Numbered from the stretch's first letter, positions 33,268-42,432 are shown. The stretch: 64,000 nucleotides of DNA from Thalassospira profundimaris (GCF_003326675.1 NZ_JPWF01000002.1:434001-498000), one strand, 5' to 3'. Made by a program: numbers and translations. Notes: generated by a model not told the origin, from the letters alone.

Positions 33268-34308
33268 ATGAATACCGAGATACTTCAGTCTAGCAACATT
33301 GCAATTCACTTTGATATTCCCGCGCACGGATTACCCCTTAAAACATTCGTAGAAACGGCTTCCGCAGCAGAGGAAGTCATTGAATCTTTAATTGATCAAA
33401 TCTTCAATGGCAGTGTGGAATACTCTCTTATTGTTTTACCACCGGAAGTAGGCTCCTTCCGCAGCAAGCTAAAAATAATTGTGATCTCCGTCGGTGCCGC
33501 GCTACTTCCTGCTCTTGCAACCGATTTTACATCAGGGTTGATAGAGGGGCTGACTAATCGAAACCCCAATGAGTGGGGCGAATTGGCAGGCCAAGAGCTA
33601 CGCAATCTATTCTCGTCCGAGGCAATCGCAGATGAACCAGAGGAGGAGCAAACCTCGTTCATTCGCAGTCAGGAATGTAGAGCTGTTGCCAAGATGTTGG
33701 CTGCTGCGACAAGTACCTTCATGCAAAGGCCAACGAAAGAATTGATCGAAAGCAATATCTCGACCGAGATGTTCCGGGAGGCATTCGCCGCGCGGAACGC
33801 ATTTTATATAGCATGTCTCGAACATCACGAGATTTCAGGAGTCAGCTTTGCCGATACCGAAGACTTCGAAGTCCCTCGATCCGCATTTATTGAATTGCAA
33901 ACAGTAATCCCTCCCAAAGTTGAGGAAGAAGACGAACTGCCGTGGCATGTCGAAACGACGACAATTATCGTTTCATCACCTAACTGGGCAAAAAGTGATA
34001 GCAAAAGGCACTGGAAGGGCAAGGACTCAGACGGCCATGATCGCTATTTCACGATTGATGACGACTCATTTTGGTTCCTTGCAGAACATGAAATGCTGAA
34101 TTTCCATTTTGCAGATCGGCTACGAGTGCAAATCAAATACCATCTGATTGATGATCGAAAGATACACAACACCGTACTACGGGTGCTTCGCTATAATAGC
34201 AGACCTGTATCAGAGCCTCTTTCTGAAGACGAACTTGAGGAACTAATTGGACCGCATAAAAAAGGTGAGAACACCCAAAATCAGTTCAATTTATTTGACG
34301 ACCAATAA
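33268..34308 (+). CDS. Hypothetical protein, acidic, accessory-type
   Basis: I do not recognise this 346-residue protein. One moderately hydrophobic segment lies at about 72-92 (IIVISVGAALLPALATDF). The middle is helical and acidic. The last third has a beta-type pattern with aromatic residues (HWKGKDSDGHDRYFTIDD, then FWFLAEHEMLNFHFADRL). The end is acidic and polar (GENTQNQFNLFDDQ). Base composition is clearly more AT-rich than the genes on either side, suggesting transfer. TTGGAG lies eight bases before the ATG. It appears to be a single-gene unit with no mobile element or partner gene visible. Confidence 0.7.
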   Translation: MNTEILQSSNIAIHFDIPAHGLPLKTFVETASAAEEVIESLIDQIFNGSVEYSLIVLPPEVGSFRSKLKIIVISVGAALLPALATDFTSGLIEGLTNRNPNEWGELAGQELRNLFSSEAIADEPEEEQTSFIRSQECRAVAKMLAAATSTFMQRPTKELIESNISTEMFREAFAARNAFYIACLEHHEISGVSFADTEDFEVPRSAFIELQTVIPPKVEEEDELPWHVETTTIIVSSPNWAKSDSKRHWKGKDSDGHDRYFTIDDDSFWFLAEHEMLNFHFADRLRVQIKYHLIDDRKIHNTVLRVLRYNSRPVSEPLSEDELEELIGPHKKGENTQNQFNLFDDQ

Positions 34309-34440
34309 GATGCAATACGCCATGCCCCCCACGTAATATGGAAGCAGCAATCAACGCAATCATCAGGCAAAGGCAATCAAATAACCCTGCCACAAAGCAC
34401 ACCAATCACAACGAATGGTCGCAGGTTGAAGATCGTCTGA

Positions 34441-35487
34441 TTGTGTAGCGACCAAACCATCCGTATAGTCCTGCGCTCATATCGCACTATACATCGCTAT
34501 TATCCCGGAACTCTCTTGGTTTTCTCCGCTTTTATCGCCGCTATCCGCAACACATTCAGACACAGCGCACAGACGATATTGTTTTGCGCTTTACTGTGTA
34601 CTTTGCCGGGGTTTGCCCCGGTCAAAGCGGATGAAAACACCTTACAACCCGCTGCACCAACACCCGGGCAAGAGATCAGGCTGCCGATGGATCAGCAGTC
34701 GGCCTATTGCAAGGGCATCACACCGTGGGATCAATATTCGGAATATCATGTTGAACTATTGCGCCTTGCCACACGATTAAGCGGCAAGGACATCAAGATC
34801 ACGCCGGTTTGTATGGATTACCCGACCGAGGAACGCCGGGTATCGATGCTGCTTGCCAATGATCCGATCAATACGGTCTATTTTGGCACGTCGCAGGATC
34901 GCGAAGACAAATTGCTGGCGGCCTATGTCCCGATCTATCTGGGAACGACCGGGCTTCGGCTTTTTATGGTGCGCGATGACAACCTTGCCGCTCTTAATGG
35001 GGTCAGGTCGATCAATGATCTTCGCAAATTTTCGATGGGCCAGGGGCTTGGCTGGCCGGATTCAAAAATCCTGATCGAAAACGGCTTCACGGTTGCCGAC
35101 GGACGTTACAAGACCCTGCATAAGATGCTCGATGCCAAACGGTTTGATCTTTATCCCCGCGCCTTCTGGCAGATCATCGGGGAATGGAGCTGGATGAAGG
35201 ATCAGGCACCAAACATCACGGTATCACCGGGCATTGCGCTTTATTATTCGCAGCCGATCTATTTCTTTTTCAGTCCCAAGGAAACGGAGTTACGCGATGC
35301 GGTGCAGATCGGACTGGAACGGGCCTATTCAAACGGTTTGATGTTTTATCTTTTAAAGAACCACCCGGAAACAGCACCGTCTTTTCATCTGATTGATTTG
35401 CGAAAACTTCGCGTCATTCTCGGAACTAACGAAAATTTGTCGGAAAAATCAAAAGAATCCATGAATAAATACGGACTTTTTGATTAA
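34441..35487 (+). CDS. Periplasmic solute-binding-like protein (family 3 type)
   Basis: The product (up to 348 residues) has a signal-peptide-like segment at about 44-62 (ILFCALLCTLPGFAPVKA). A soluble region follows that resembles extracellular solute-binding proteins: GKDIKITPVCMDYPTEERR, then LRLFMVRDDNLAALNGVRSI, RKFSMGQGLGWPDSKILIE and a Tyr-rich C-terminal lobe. The ligand is unknown. No permease or ATPase gene is adjacent, so it could instead feed a sensor. The start is uncertain: only TTG 34441 opens the frame upstream of the signal, and it would give an unusually long N-terminal region. A start nearer 34,500-34,580 is possible. Confidence 0.65.
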   Translation: MCSDQTIRIVLRSYRTIHRYYPGTLLVFSAFIAAIRNTFRHSAQTILFCALLCTLPGFAPVKADENTLQPAAPTPGQEIRLPMDQQSAYCKGITPWDQYSEYHVELLRLATRLSGKDIKITPVCMDYPTEERRVSMLLANDPINTVYFGTSQDREDKLLAAYVPIYLGTTGLRLFMVRDDNLAALNGVRSINDLRKFSMGQGLGWPDSKILIENGFTVADGRYKTLHKMLDAKRFDLYPRAFWQIIGEWSWMKDQAPNITVSPGIALYYSQPIYFFFSPKETELRDAVQIGLERAYSNGLMFYLLKNHPETAPSFHLIDLRKLRVILGTNENLSEKSKESMNKYGLFD

Positions 35488-35513
35488 ACCCCCGCTTTAA
35501 GCCGAAAAGAGAA

Positions 35514-35599
35514 ACCTGACGCGCCAGCGGGGTACGACCCGATCGGCATGAACCTGCCTTATGTCCGGGCTCTGGCGCTGTGGGGGATGCGCGTCAGGT
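35514..35599. other. Structured intergenic element with nested inverted repeats
   Basis: ACCTGACGCGC (35514-35524) and GCGCGTCAGGT (35589-35599) are perfect 11-base arms. Inside them CAGCG (35525-35529) can pair with CGCTG (35576-35580), and CCCG can pair with CGGG further in. On the minus strand the structure is followed by TTTCTCTTTT, so it may end transcription of methionine gamma-lyase 75 bases upstream of it. A small structured RNA is the alternative. Confidence 0.45.
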
Positions 35600-35674
35600 C
35601 AAAAGCCGATCTGTCAAAACAGACCGGCTCTCTCTTCCTCCCCAGAGGTTGTCCTGGAAATCCGTGTTGCCGGA

Positions 35675-36907
35675 TTATTCGGCCGCAATCGCCATCTCGC
35701 CACCATCAAGCGCATTGGCAAGATCGGCCAGGATGTCATCAATGCTTTCAAGACCGGCCGACAGGCGGATCAAACCGTCGGTGATCTGATATTCGGCGCG
35801 TTCTTCGGCGGTATAGGTCGAATGGGTCATGGATGCCGGATGCTGGATCAGGGTTTCGGCATCACCAAGGCTGACCGCACGGGTGATCATATTAAGACCA
35901 TTCATCAACTTGCGGCCCGCTTCGATCCCGCCTTTAAGTTCGAATGCGATCATGCCGCCAAAACGGTCCATCTGCTTTTTCGCCAGATCATGCTGCGCAA
36001 AGCTTTCAAGACCCGGATAGTAAACCCGGTCGACTTTGGGATGGGCCCCCAGAAACGCTGCGATTTTTTCGGCATTGTCGCAATGGCGCTCCATCCGCAG
36101 TTCAAGCGTTTTAAGCCCGCGCATCACAAGATTGGCATCCTGCGCGGATAATACCGCGCCGGTCATGTCCTTAAGACCGACCAGACGCACCTGCGTCATA
36201 TCTTCAAGCGAACCGATCACCGCACCGGCCATAAGATCACCATGACCGCCAAGATATTTGGTGGCCGAATGCACAACGATATCCGCCCCCAGTTCAATCG
36301 GGCGCTGCAAATATGGCGTGCAATAGGTGTTATCAACCACCACCTTGGCACCATGTTTATGGGCAATTTCGGAAATTGCGGCGATATCGACCAGACGCAT
36401 ATTCGGGTTGGCCGGTGTTTCGAAATAGACAATCTTGGTCTTGTCCGAAATCGCCTTTTCAAGCTCCGCCGGATCAGTCAGATCGACATGGGTATGCTTG
36501 ATGCCAAATTTTTCCAGACCATGCCGGAAATAGGCAAATGTGCAGCCATAAAGGGTGCGATCAACGATGATCTCGTCGCCCGGTTCGATAAAGGTCCAGC
36601 AGACCGAGGTAATCGCCCCCATGCCCGATGCGGTCGCAAGGGCGGCTTCACCACCTTCAAGCACCGCCAGACGTTTTTCCAGAAGATCCAGGGTCGGGTT
36701 GGAAATACGCGAATAGATAAAGCCCTGCTCGTCACCGGCAAAGAACCGCCCGCCCTGCTCGGCCGTTTCGAACGCAAAGGTCGAAGACATGTAAACCGGC
36801 GGGTTCAGCGCGCCATTATGGCTTTGCGGATCATAACCGTGGTGGATCGCACGGGTGGCAAAGCCGGTTTTGGCAACATTGCTGTGGCGGGTGTCATTGG
36901 CAGACAT
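35675..36907 (-). CDS. Methionine gamma-lyase
   Basis: This 410-residue PLP enzyme of the Cys/Met metabolism family should split L-methionine into methanethiol, 2-oxobutyrate and ammonia. The PLP lysine is Lys217 (SATKYLGG) and Asp192 contacts the cofactor ring. LYGCTF places a Cys at 122, the position of Cys116 in the Pseudomonas putida enzyme, which is characteristic of methionine gamma-lyases rather than cystathionine synthases. The start at MSAND follows CAGGAG; an upstream 32-residue extension is open but poor. It is divergent from a TyrR-type regulator, with a perfect TyrR box between them. Homocysteine or cystathionine could be alternative substrates. Confidence 0.88.
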   Translation of the reverse strand: MSANDTRHSNVAKTGFATRAIHHGYDPQSHNGALNPPVYMSSTFAFETAEQGGRFFAGDEQGFIYSRISNPTLDLLEKRLAVLEGGEAALATASGMGAITSVCWTFIEPGDEIIVDRTLYGCTFAYFRHGLEKFGIKHTHVDLTDPAELEKAISDKTKIVYFETPANPNMRLVDIAAISEIAHKHGAKVVVDNTYCTPYLQRPIELGADIVVHSATKYLGGHGDLMAGAVIGSLEDMTQVRLVGLKDMTGAVLSAQDANLVMRGLKTLELRMERHCDNAEKIAAFLGAHPKVDRVYYPGLESFAQHDLAKKQMDRFGGMIAFELKGGIEAGRKLMNGLNMITRAVSLGDAETLIQHPASMTHSTYTAEERAEYQITDGLIRLSAGLESIDDILADLANALDGGEMAIAAE

Positions 36908-37014
36908 GGTAAGACTCCTGAAAAGATGTTTCTTGCCCTCCACTCCGCAATCCGCGTGCCAGATTGCAAAACCCGCACTTTTCAAGGCTTTGGCCGAATG
37001 CACTACACCATTTG

Positions 37015-37032
37015 TGTAAACAATTATTTACA
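37015..37032. promoter_or_regulatory. Perfect TyrR box in the divergent promoter
   Basis: TGTAAA-N6-TTTACA matches the E. coli TyrR consensus exactly, with spacer CAATTA. It lies 108 bases upstream of the lyase start and 98 bases upstream of the regulator start. It probably serves as the strong site for the adjacent TyrR-like protein. Confidence 0.75.
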
Positions 37033-37109
37033 CGCAAACTGTCTTAACCACTTAAATCCGCAAAAACACTGGAAATCAGCATCTTGGACGCGTACAAATT
37101 TCGTTACAG

Positions 37110-37127
37110 TGTAAACTTATCGGTACA
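37110..37127. promoter_or_regulatory. Second, weaker TyrR-like box abutting the regulator start
   Basis: TGTAAA-N6-GGTACA ends three bases before the regulator's ATG at 37131. Four of six bases of the right half match. A protein bound here would block the regulator's own translation start region, consistent with autorepression. Confidence 0.5.
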
Positions 37128-37130
37128 GAC

Positions 37131-38756
37131 ATGCGGTTCGAAATTCGCGGCGAGAACAGATTGGGCATCACCCGTGATGTCATCAACGTCCTGACCGATC
37201 ATGGTCTGGATATCCGCACGTTCGAAGTCACCACCCATTATATCTATGCCGACATCCCGGCCATTCGCCCGGACCGCTTTCCGCTTTTGGCCCATTCCCT
37301 GAAACAGATCCCCGGCATCCTTGATATCCGAGAGATTGAACGCCTGCCCACCGAACGCAGGCGCGCCCAGCTTCACGCCACCCTTGCCGCCCTTGGCGAC
37401 CCGGTGATTGCCGTTGATGCCAATGGCCTGATCGCACAGGCCAATCCGGCGGCACAAGCCATTGCAGGCAGCAACGAAAAACCACTGCGTGATCAGGATA
37501 TCTCAAGCATACTTGTCGAACCATCCATTGAAGATTTACGCCAAAGCGGTTTTCGCCTGCCCGAACATGAAGTCACACTTGGCGGGCAAACCTATTTGCT
37601 TCAGGTCGAACCGATTGGTCATGTCGATGACGGATCGGACGCAGCCGATGACGAACCCTGGGGCGGCGTCATGGTCTTTCACCGGGCGGCACGGCTGGGC
37701 CGGGTGATCACCGCCCTTCAGGATCGCAGCCACACCGGGTTTGACGACATTATCGGCAACAGCCGCACCCTGGCCCGCGCAAAATCACAAGCCCAACGGC
37801 TTGCCGGGATTGACGCCCCGCTTCTGATCCTTGGTGAAACCGGCACCGGCAAGGAGCTTTTTGCCCGCGCCTGCCACCGCGCCAGCAACCGTGCCGATCA
37901 ACCGTTTCTGGCCCTTAACTGTGCCGCCATGCCCGAAAGCCTGGCCGAAAGCGAACTGTTTGGCTATGCCGCGGGTGCATTTACCAGCGCGCGTCGCGGC
38001 GGCAAGCCGGGCCTTTTGGAACTGGCCGATGGCGGCACGCTGTTTCTTGATGAAATCGGCGAACTGACCCCGTATTTGCAGGCCAAGCTTCTGCGCGTTT
38101 TGCAAGATGGCCGCTTCCGCCGCGTAGGCGGCACCGATGAAATCACGGTCGATGTCCGCATCATCAGTGCGACCAATCGCGATCTGGAAACCATGTCCCA
38201 TGACGGTACCTTCCGCGAGGATCTTTATTTCCGCCTCAATGTCCTTGGCATCACCCTGCCGCCCTTGCGCGAAAGGGTCGAGGATATCGACGATCTTGCC
38301 AAATTCTTCATGGCCCGCACCGCCCAGCAAACCGAACGCCCGACCCCGCATCTTGCCAAGGACGGACTTGACTGGCTGCGCGCCCATGACTGGCCGGGCA
38401 ATGTGCGTGAACTCGAAAACACCCTGTTTCGTGCTGTCGCCCTGCTCGATGGTGATATCCTTGGCGCCCGCGATCTGACCAGTGCCGCAACCGGCACCAC
38501 AACAACACCCGACATGGCCGCAGCATCGGAAAACCCCAATCCATCCGACGCCCAAACCACCCCGTCCAGCGGCCCCGACCTGATCACCCGGGCCTTGGCG
38601 CAGGATGACTTCAATGCCGGGCTTGATCTTTTGGAACGTGAAATGCTGGTACGGCTTTACCCGGATTATCCAAGCTCGCGCAAATTGGCAGAACGACTGG
38701 GTGTTTCGCACACATCAATTGCCAATAAACTCCGTAAATACAACATCGGCACCTAA
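37131..38756 (+). CDS. TyrR-type transcriptional regulator (ACT-PAS-AAA+-HTH)
   Basis: This 541-residue protein has the full TyrR plan. An ACT domain (1-72) starts MRFEIRGENRLGITRDV, followed by a PAS domain (about 80-185) and an AAA+ domain (about 205-435) with Walker A GETGTGKE (235-242) and Walker B LFLDEIGE (304-311). A C-terminal helix-turn-helix lies at about 512-536 (SRKLAERLGVSHTSIANKL). The sigma-54 contact loop reads GAFTSA (282-287), not GAFTGA, so it probably works on sigma-70 promoters like E. coli TyrR. A Pro/Thr-rich linker separates AAA+ and HTH. It likely controls the divergent methionine gamma-lyase and itself; ligands are probably amino acids. Confidence 0.88.
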   Translation: MRFEIRGENRLGITRDVINVLTDHGLDIRTFEVTTHYIYADIPAIRPDRFPLLAHSLKQIPGILDIREIERLPTERRRAQLHATLAALGDPVIAVDANGLIAQANPAAQAIAGSNEKPLRDQDISSILVEPSIEDLRQSGFRLPEHEVTLGGQTYLLQVEPIGHVDDGSDAADDEPWGGVMVFHRAARLGRVITALQDRSHTGFDDIIGNSRTLARAKSQAQRLAGIDAPLLILGETGTGKELFARACHRASNRADQPFLALNCAAMPESLAESELFGYAAGAFTSARRGGKPGLLELADGGTLFLDEIGELTPYLQAKLLRVLQDGRFRRVGGTDEITVDVRIISATNRDLETMSHDGTFREDLYFRLNVLGITLPPLRERVEDIDDLAKFFMARTAQQTERPTPHLAKDGLDWLRAHDWPGNVRELENTLFRAVALLDGDILGARDLTSAATGTTTTPDMAAASENPNPSDAQTTPSSGPDLITRALAQDDFNAGLDLLEREMLVRLYPDYPSSRKLAERLGVSHTSIANKLRKYNIGT

Positions 38757-38762
38757 GGCGAA

Positions 38763-39203
38763 TTACACACCCGCATATTTCAGATGAATAAGCGGATAGG
38801 GCCGCCCCTGCCTGTCAAGGGCCGAGCGCCCGATGCGTACAAAGCCCATCTTTTCATAAAAACCGATGGCCTGCGGATTTTGCTCATTCACATCGGTTGT
38901 CATCGCGGGATGAAGCACCAGACCATGGCGCAGAAGAGCCGCGCCAATCCCCTTGCCGCGACAGGCCGGGTCGACAAACAGTGCCTCCATATGACCACCA
39001 TCAATCAACATGAAACCAAGCGGATAATCTTTGCCATCGACCGCAAGCCAAAGCGGCACATCGGGCAAAAATCCACAGACAAGATCATCAATCGCAAGAC
39101 GATCCTCCGGCGTCAGGAAATCATGGGTGGCATCAACGGCACCACGCCAGATTTCAATAATGCGATCCCCCTCACCGGGTCTGGAAGCTCTGATAGTTAT
39201 CAT
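38763..39203 (-). CDS. GNAT-family N-acetyltransferase
   Basis: This 146-residue protein has the GNAT core: a beta strand (PLGFMLIDGGHMEALFVDP) followed by the acetyl-CoA pyrophosphate loop CRGKGIGAAL and the late NPQAIGFYEKMGF motif. The substrate is unknown; close relatives are annotated as acetyltransferases of YjaB type. It is convergent with the TyrR-like gene (six bases between stops) and divergent from the 3-hydroxybutyrate dehydrogenase gene. Confidence 0.82.
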   Translation of the reverse strand: MITIRASRPGEGDRIIEIWRGAVDATHDFLTPEDRLAIDDLVCGFLPDVPLWLAVDGKDYPLGFMLIDGGHMEALFVDPACRGKGIGAALLRHGLVLHPAMTTDVNEQNPQAIGFYEKMGFVRIGRSALDRQGRPYPLIHLKYAGV

Positions 39204-39388
39204 CGCGGCAATTTAATTCTGTGTCCGTCTCCTTACAAGCAAACCTTTGGGGTAACACATGTTTTCAAGTCCATCAGCGCGCCTTGCGATAATTGGTCAC
39301 ACCACTTCTTGCCAGTTTGGTTGCAGTGCGGCATGATCCTTCCAACTTAACAAGAGGAACAAACTACTCACCCTCAGGGAGAAGAAAT

Positions 39389-40171
39389 ATGCTGACAGGA
39401 AAACGCGCACTCGTAACCGGCTCCACCAGCGGCATCGGCCTTGCCATGGCAAAGGCACTTGCCGGTGCGGGCGCGGATGTGATGCTCAATGGCTTTGGCG
39501 ATGCCGATGCGATCGAGGCCACCCGCAAATCCCTTGAAACCGAATATGGTGTCACCGCCTTCTATAATGGCGCGGACCTTTCAAAGGCCGACCAGATCGA
39601 AGCCATGATGCAGGATGCCGAAGCCAAATTTGGCGGCGTCGATATCCTGATCAACAATGCCGGCATTCAGTTCACCGCCAATGTCGAAGATTTCCCGGTC
39701 GAGAAATGGGATGCGGTGATCGCGATCAACCTGACATCGGTTTTCCACACCACCCGCCTTGCCGTTCCCTATATGCGCAAGAAAAACTGGGGCCGGATCA
39801 TCAATACCGCCTCCGCCCATGGCCTTGTCGCCTCGGTACAGAAGGCGGCCTATGTTGCCGCCAAACATGGCGTGATCGGACTGACCAAAGTCACCGCCCT
39901 TGAAACGGCCGAAACCGGTATCACCGCAAATGCCATCTGCCCGGGCTGGGTCCGCACCGAACTGGTCGAACGCCAGATCGAAGCACGCGCCAAAGATGCC
40001 AACATCTCCATCGAAGAATCCGCAACCCGTCTGGTCTCGGACAAACACCCGTCCAAACAGTTCGTCAGCCCCGAACAGATCGGCCAGACCGCGCTGTTCC
40101 TGTGTTCGGACGCCGCTTCACAAATGACCGGCACACACCTGTCGGTCGATGGTGGCTGGACGGCGCAGTAA
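39389..40171 (+). CDS. bdhA: D-3-hydroxybutyrate dehydrogenase (SDR family)
   Basis: This 260-residue short-chain dehydrogenase has the NAD site TGSTSGIG (10-17), NNAG (89-92) and catalytic Ser142, Tyr155 and Lys159 (YVAAK). The stretches NAICPGWVRTELVERQIE and the SDKHPSKQFVSPEQIG ending are typical of bacterial 3-hydroxybutyrate dehydrogenases. These convert 3-hydroxybutyrate from polyhydroxybutyrate breakdown to acetoacetate. The start at 39389 follows AGGGAG by seven bases; a longer in-frame start at 39293 lacks this. The next structure downstream is a hairpin at 40179-40221. Confidence 0.88.
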   Translation: MLTGKRALVTGSTSGIGLAMAKALAGAGADVMLNGFGDADAIEATRKSLETEYGVTAFYNGADLSKADQIEAMMQDAEAKFGGVDILINNAGIQFTANVEDFPVEKWDAVIAINLTSVFHTTRLAVPYMRKKNWGRIINTASAHGLVASVQKAAYVAAKHGVIGLTKVTALETAETGITANAICPGWVRTELVERQIEARAKDANISIEESATRLVSDKHPSKQFVSPEQIGQTALFLCSDAASQMTGTHLSVDGGWTAQ

Positions 40172-40178
40172 GCAACAT

Positions 40179-40221
40179 GCGCGAGTCTAAAAAATGCTTA
40201 TAGCATACAACAGACTCGTGC
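40179..40221 (+). terminator. Nested hairpin after bdhA
   Basis: Outer arms GCGCGAGTCT (40179-40188) and AGACTCGTGC (40212-40221) pair with one G-U. An inner hairpin, ATGCT/AGCAT, lies at 40194-40206. It sits seven bases after the bdhA stop. There is no T-run, so termination is probable but not certain. Confidence 0.5.
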
Positions 40222-40328
40222 AGCCCAGCTTATCGCACACACAACCCCCCTTATTTCCCTATGCATATTAGCACTTGCATGATACCAAAGATTACTCGGC
40301 GGCCAAATGCATGTGAAAACACTGACCA

Positions 40329-41198
40329 ATGACAAGCTCAACGCAAATTTTCCTCGGGAAAATAGCTTTACGATTAGCTCCTAGCCTTTACCTGCGCAAG
40401 GTAACTCATTGGACAAAAAATCACCTTCAAGACGTCCAACCTTTCTTTTTATCCTTTGATTGCGATACGAACAGAGATGCGGAAGCGTCACTGAAGATAC
40501 AAAGACAGCTTCACAAAGCTAACATTCGCGCCGCTTACGCCATTCCAGGCGCACTACTAGAAAAACACTGGGGCACTTATCGCGACCTCCAAGCGCTTGG
40601 TGGATATTTCGTAAACCATGGATATCGCGAGCACGCAGCTATAGACGATACAACCGGTAAACCCTATTCCACATTCACGTACCGCGATGAAGATAGAGAC
40701 ATATGGCAACGAGATATTGTTGATGGCCACAATGCAATACAAACCCTGACTGGCAACGCGCCCTATATCTTCAGAACTCCACATTTTGGAGAGTTCAACA
40801 AGCCACATCAACTCAGCGAGTTATACAAGTTTCTCGCCACTCTGAATTACAGAATATCAACATCCACCACGCCAGTCTTTAGCTACATTAATGGCGGCAT
40901 GTACGGTGGTGGTGCAGGCATTATTGAAATACCATTGAGCGGATCTATCGCTAGACCATCACAACTCATCGACAGCTGGGGCTTCCTCTCAGCGCCTGAT
41001 GCACTGGGCAGGAATGCTCTCATACGAGAACTCAAATCTTATTTAGCGACCTTGTCGTCTGGATCGAAACTACTGACAAACATCTACTTTGATCCAGCTG
41101 ATATTGCAGATGACCAGGAAATACTCGATTTACTCGTCAAATTCGAGCCGCACTGCAACAGCGGCTACGACAACCCGACCCTTGGCAAGATGTATTGA
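40329..41198 (+). CDS. Polysaccharide deacetylase-like protein (NodB fold)
   Basis: This 289-residue protein has the NodB motifs: FLSFDCDTNRD (Asp44, Asp46), NHGYREH (His97, His102) as metal-binding pair, and RTPHFGEF with Arg149. No signal peptide is seen; a weakly hydrophobic N-terminal stretch (10-22) exists. It should remove N-acetyl groups from a sugar precursor or polymer. It starts the plus-strand polysaccharide cluster and is followed after ten bases by a glycosyltransferase. Related deacetylases occur in exosortase-linked polysaccharide clusters, but no exosortase is present here. Confidence 0.78.
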   Translation: MTSSTQIFLGKIALRLAPSLYLRKVTHWTKNHLQDVQPFFLSFDCDTNRDAEASLKIQRQLHKANIRAAYAIPGALLEKHWGTYRDLQALGGYFVNHGYREHAAIDDTTGKPYSTFTYRDEDRDIWQRDIVDGHNAIQTLTGNAPYIFRTPHFGEFNKPHQLSELYKFLATLNYRISTSTTPVFSYINGGMYGGGAGIIEIPLSGSIARPSQLIDSWGFLSAPDALGRNALIRELKSYLATLSSGSKLLTNIYFDPADIADDQEILDLLVKFEPHCNSGYDNPTLGKMY

Positions 41199-41208
41199 AA
41201 ATGCACTC

Positions 41209-42432
41209 ATGACCACACTCCCTCGAATTCTTGTCATTGGGTATTGCTACCCACCCACGGCCAGCCCGGAAGCTTTCGTCACAGCAAAGCTCCTGAGGAA
41301 CATTCCCAACTGTAAGATTGACGTCTTGACGCTTGAAGCCGGCCTTGTCAGTAATTTCCGCGACCCGGAAATGGGTAAATACGCTCAAGACATTAATGGC
41401 GAGGTGTTCAAAGTAAACCCCTCCTTACTCGCCAGAATCCTTTGCCGCTCGCCAAGACTCCCGTTGCGACCAGACAGATGGCTGCTTGCTAACAGCAGTG
41501 TGCGCAAAAAGGCTCTGGACTTACTGCCAAACGGCTACGACTGTGTCGTCACGAGATCACAGTATCACTCCGCCCACCTGATAGGACTCCACCTCAAAAA
41601 GAGGTTCCCTGAACTCCCATGGATTGCGTGCTTCTCCGACCCTTGGTCCAATTCTGACCACCAAAAGAATGTGCCACTATTTTCGGCTTACAGTCGAAAC
41701 TTGGAGAAGAAGGTCTTGGCGAATGCTAACCAACTAGTATTCCCGACCGAAGGCCTCATGCTGCACATGACCAATAACGATAAAAACCTTCGACAAAAAT
41801 CATCTATCGTCCCTCACGGATACGATCCCCGCCTCTATCACGACAGCGATGAACTCACCAAAAAAATCCCTGCAAATGGAACGACAGAGTATTGCTGGCG
41901 AATTTTTGGCTCCTTTTATGGCAATCGCCAGCCAGATATACTGATTAAAGCCCTTCAGTTAATTAACATCCCTAAAGGAAAAAAGGTCCGAATTGAAATC
42001 TACGGCACGGCGCACGAGAAGTACACCGAATTAGACCAATTTAATACGAAGTACAACGATCGAGAAATACTGTATATGGGTCAAACGCCACACAAGAATG
42101 CCCTGAGACTCATGCAGAACTCTGACTTATTGATTGTGGTTGACAGCACCGAGCTTGAACAAAGCTTCTACCTTCCCTCAAAGATCATTGATTACTTTGG
42201 CAGCGGAACACCAGTGCTCTCTATTTGCCGCGCAGGGACTGTGGAAAATATTACCATTGCAAATGGCCACCATGTTGCGAACATTGACGATACCCAATCC
42301 ATCTCAATCGCGATGGAGAAAGCAATAGAAAGAGAAAAAAGTCAAAGAACAAGAAAAAAAGCTATCACGGAGTACGACGCACATGCAATCGGGTCAAAAT
42401 TTCGAAAAATTATTCAGTCAAATCATCAATAA
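41209..42432 (+). CDS. Glycosyltransferase, GT-B fold (group 4-like)
   Basis: This 407-residue protein starts with LPRILVIGYCYPPTASPEAFV, the usual first strand and loop of GT4 enzymes. It contains the inter-domain VFPTEGLMLHM and PHGYDPRLY motifs, and ends with a donor-site region DSTELEQSFYLPSKIIDYFG, where the Glu before the LPSKI helix is likely catalytic-site related. It acts in the cytoplasm on a lipid-linked glycan. Start 41209 is chosen because it lies just after the deacetylase stop; a 40-residue upstream extension would overlap that gene in another frame. The 3' end overlaps the next gene by 50 bases. Confidence 0.8.
   Translation: MTTLPRILVIGYCYPPTASPEAFVTAKLLRNIPNCKIDVLTLEAGLVSNFRDPEMGKYAQDINGEVFKVNPSLLARILCRSPRLPLRPDRWLLANSSVRKKALDLLPNGYDCVVTRSQYHSAHLIGLHLKKRFPELPWIACFSDPWSNSDHQKNVPLFSAYSRNLEKKVLANANQLVFPTEGLMLHMTNNDKNLRQKSSIVPHGYDPRLYHDSDELTKKIPANGTTEYCWRIFGSFYGNRQPDILIKALQLINIPKGKKVRIEIYGTAHEKYTELDQFNTKYNDREILYMGQTPHKNALRLMQNSDLLIVVDSTELEQSFYLPSKIIDYFGSGTPVLSICRAGTVENITIANGHHVANIDDTQSISIAMEKAIEREKSQRTRKKAITEYDAHAIGSKFRKIIQSNHQ

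Noticed and set aside
35548-36151. Plus-strand open frames over the 3' part of methionine gamma-lyase
   Set aside because: They are shadows of a well-supported gene on the other strand; composition and lack of start signals agree.
37131-38756. Treating the TyrR-like protein as a normal sigma-54 activator
   Set aside because: The AAA+ domain is intact, but the loop is GAFTSA instead of GAFTGA, and the ACT-PAS arrangement and TyrR boxes match the TyrR branch.
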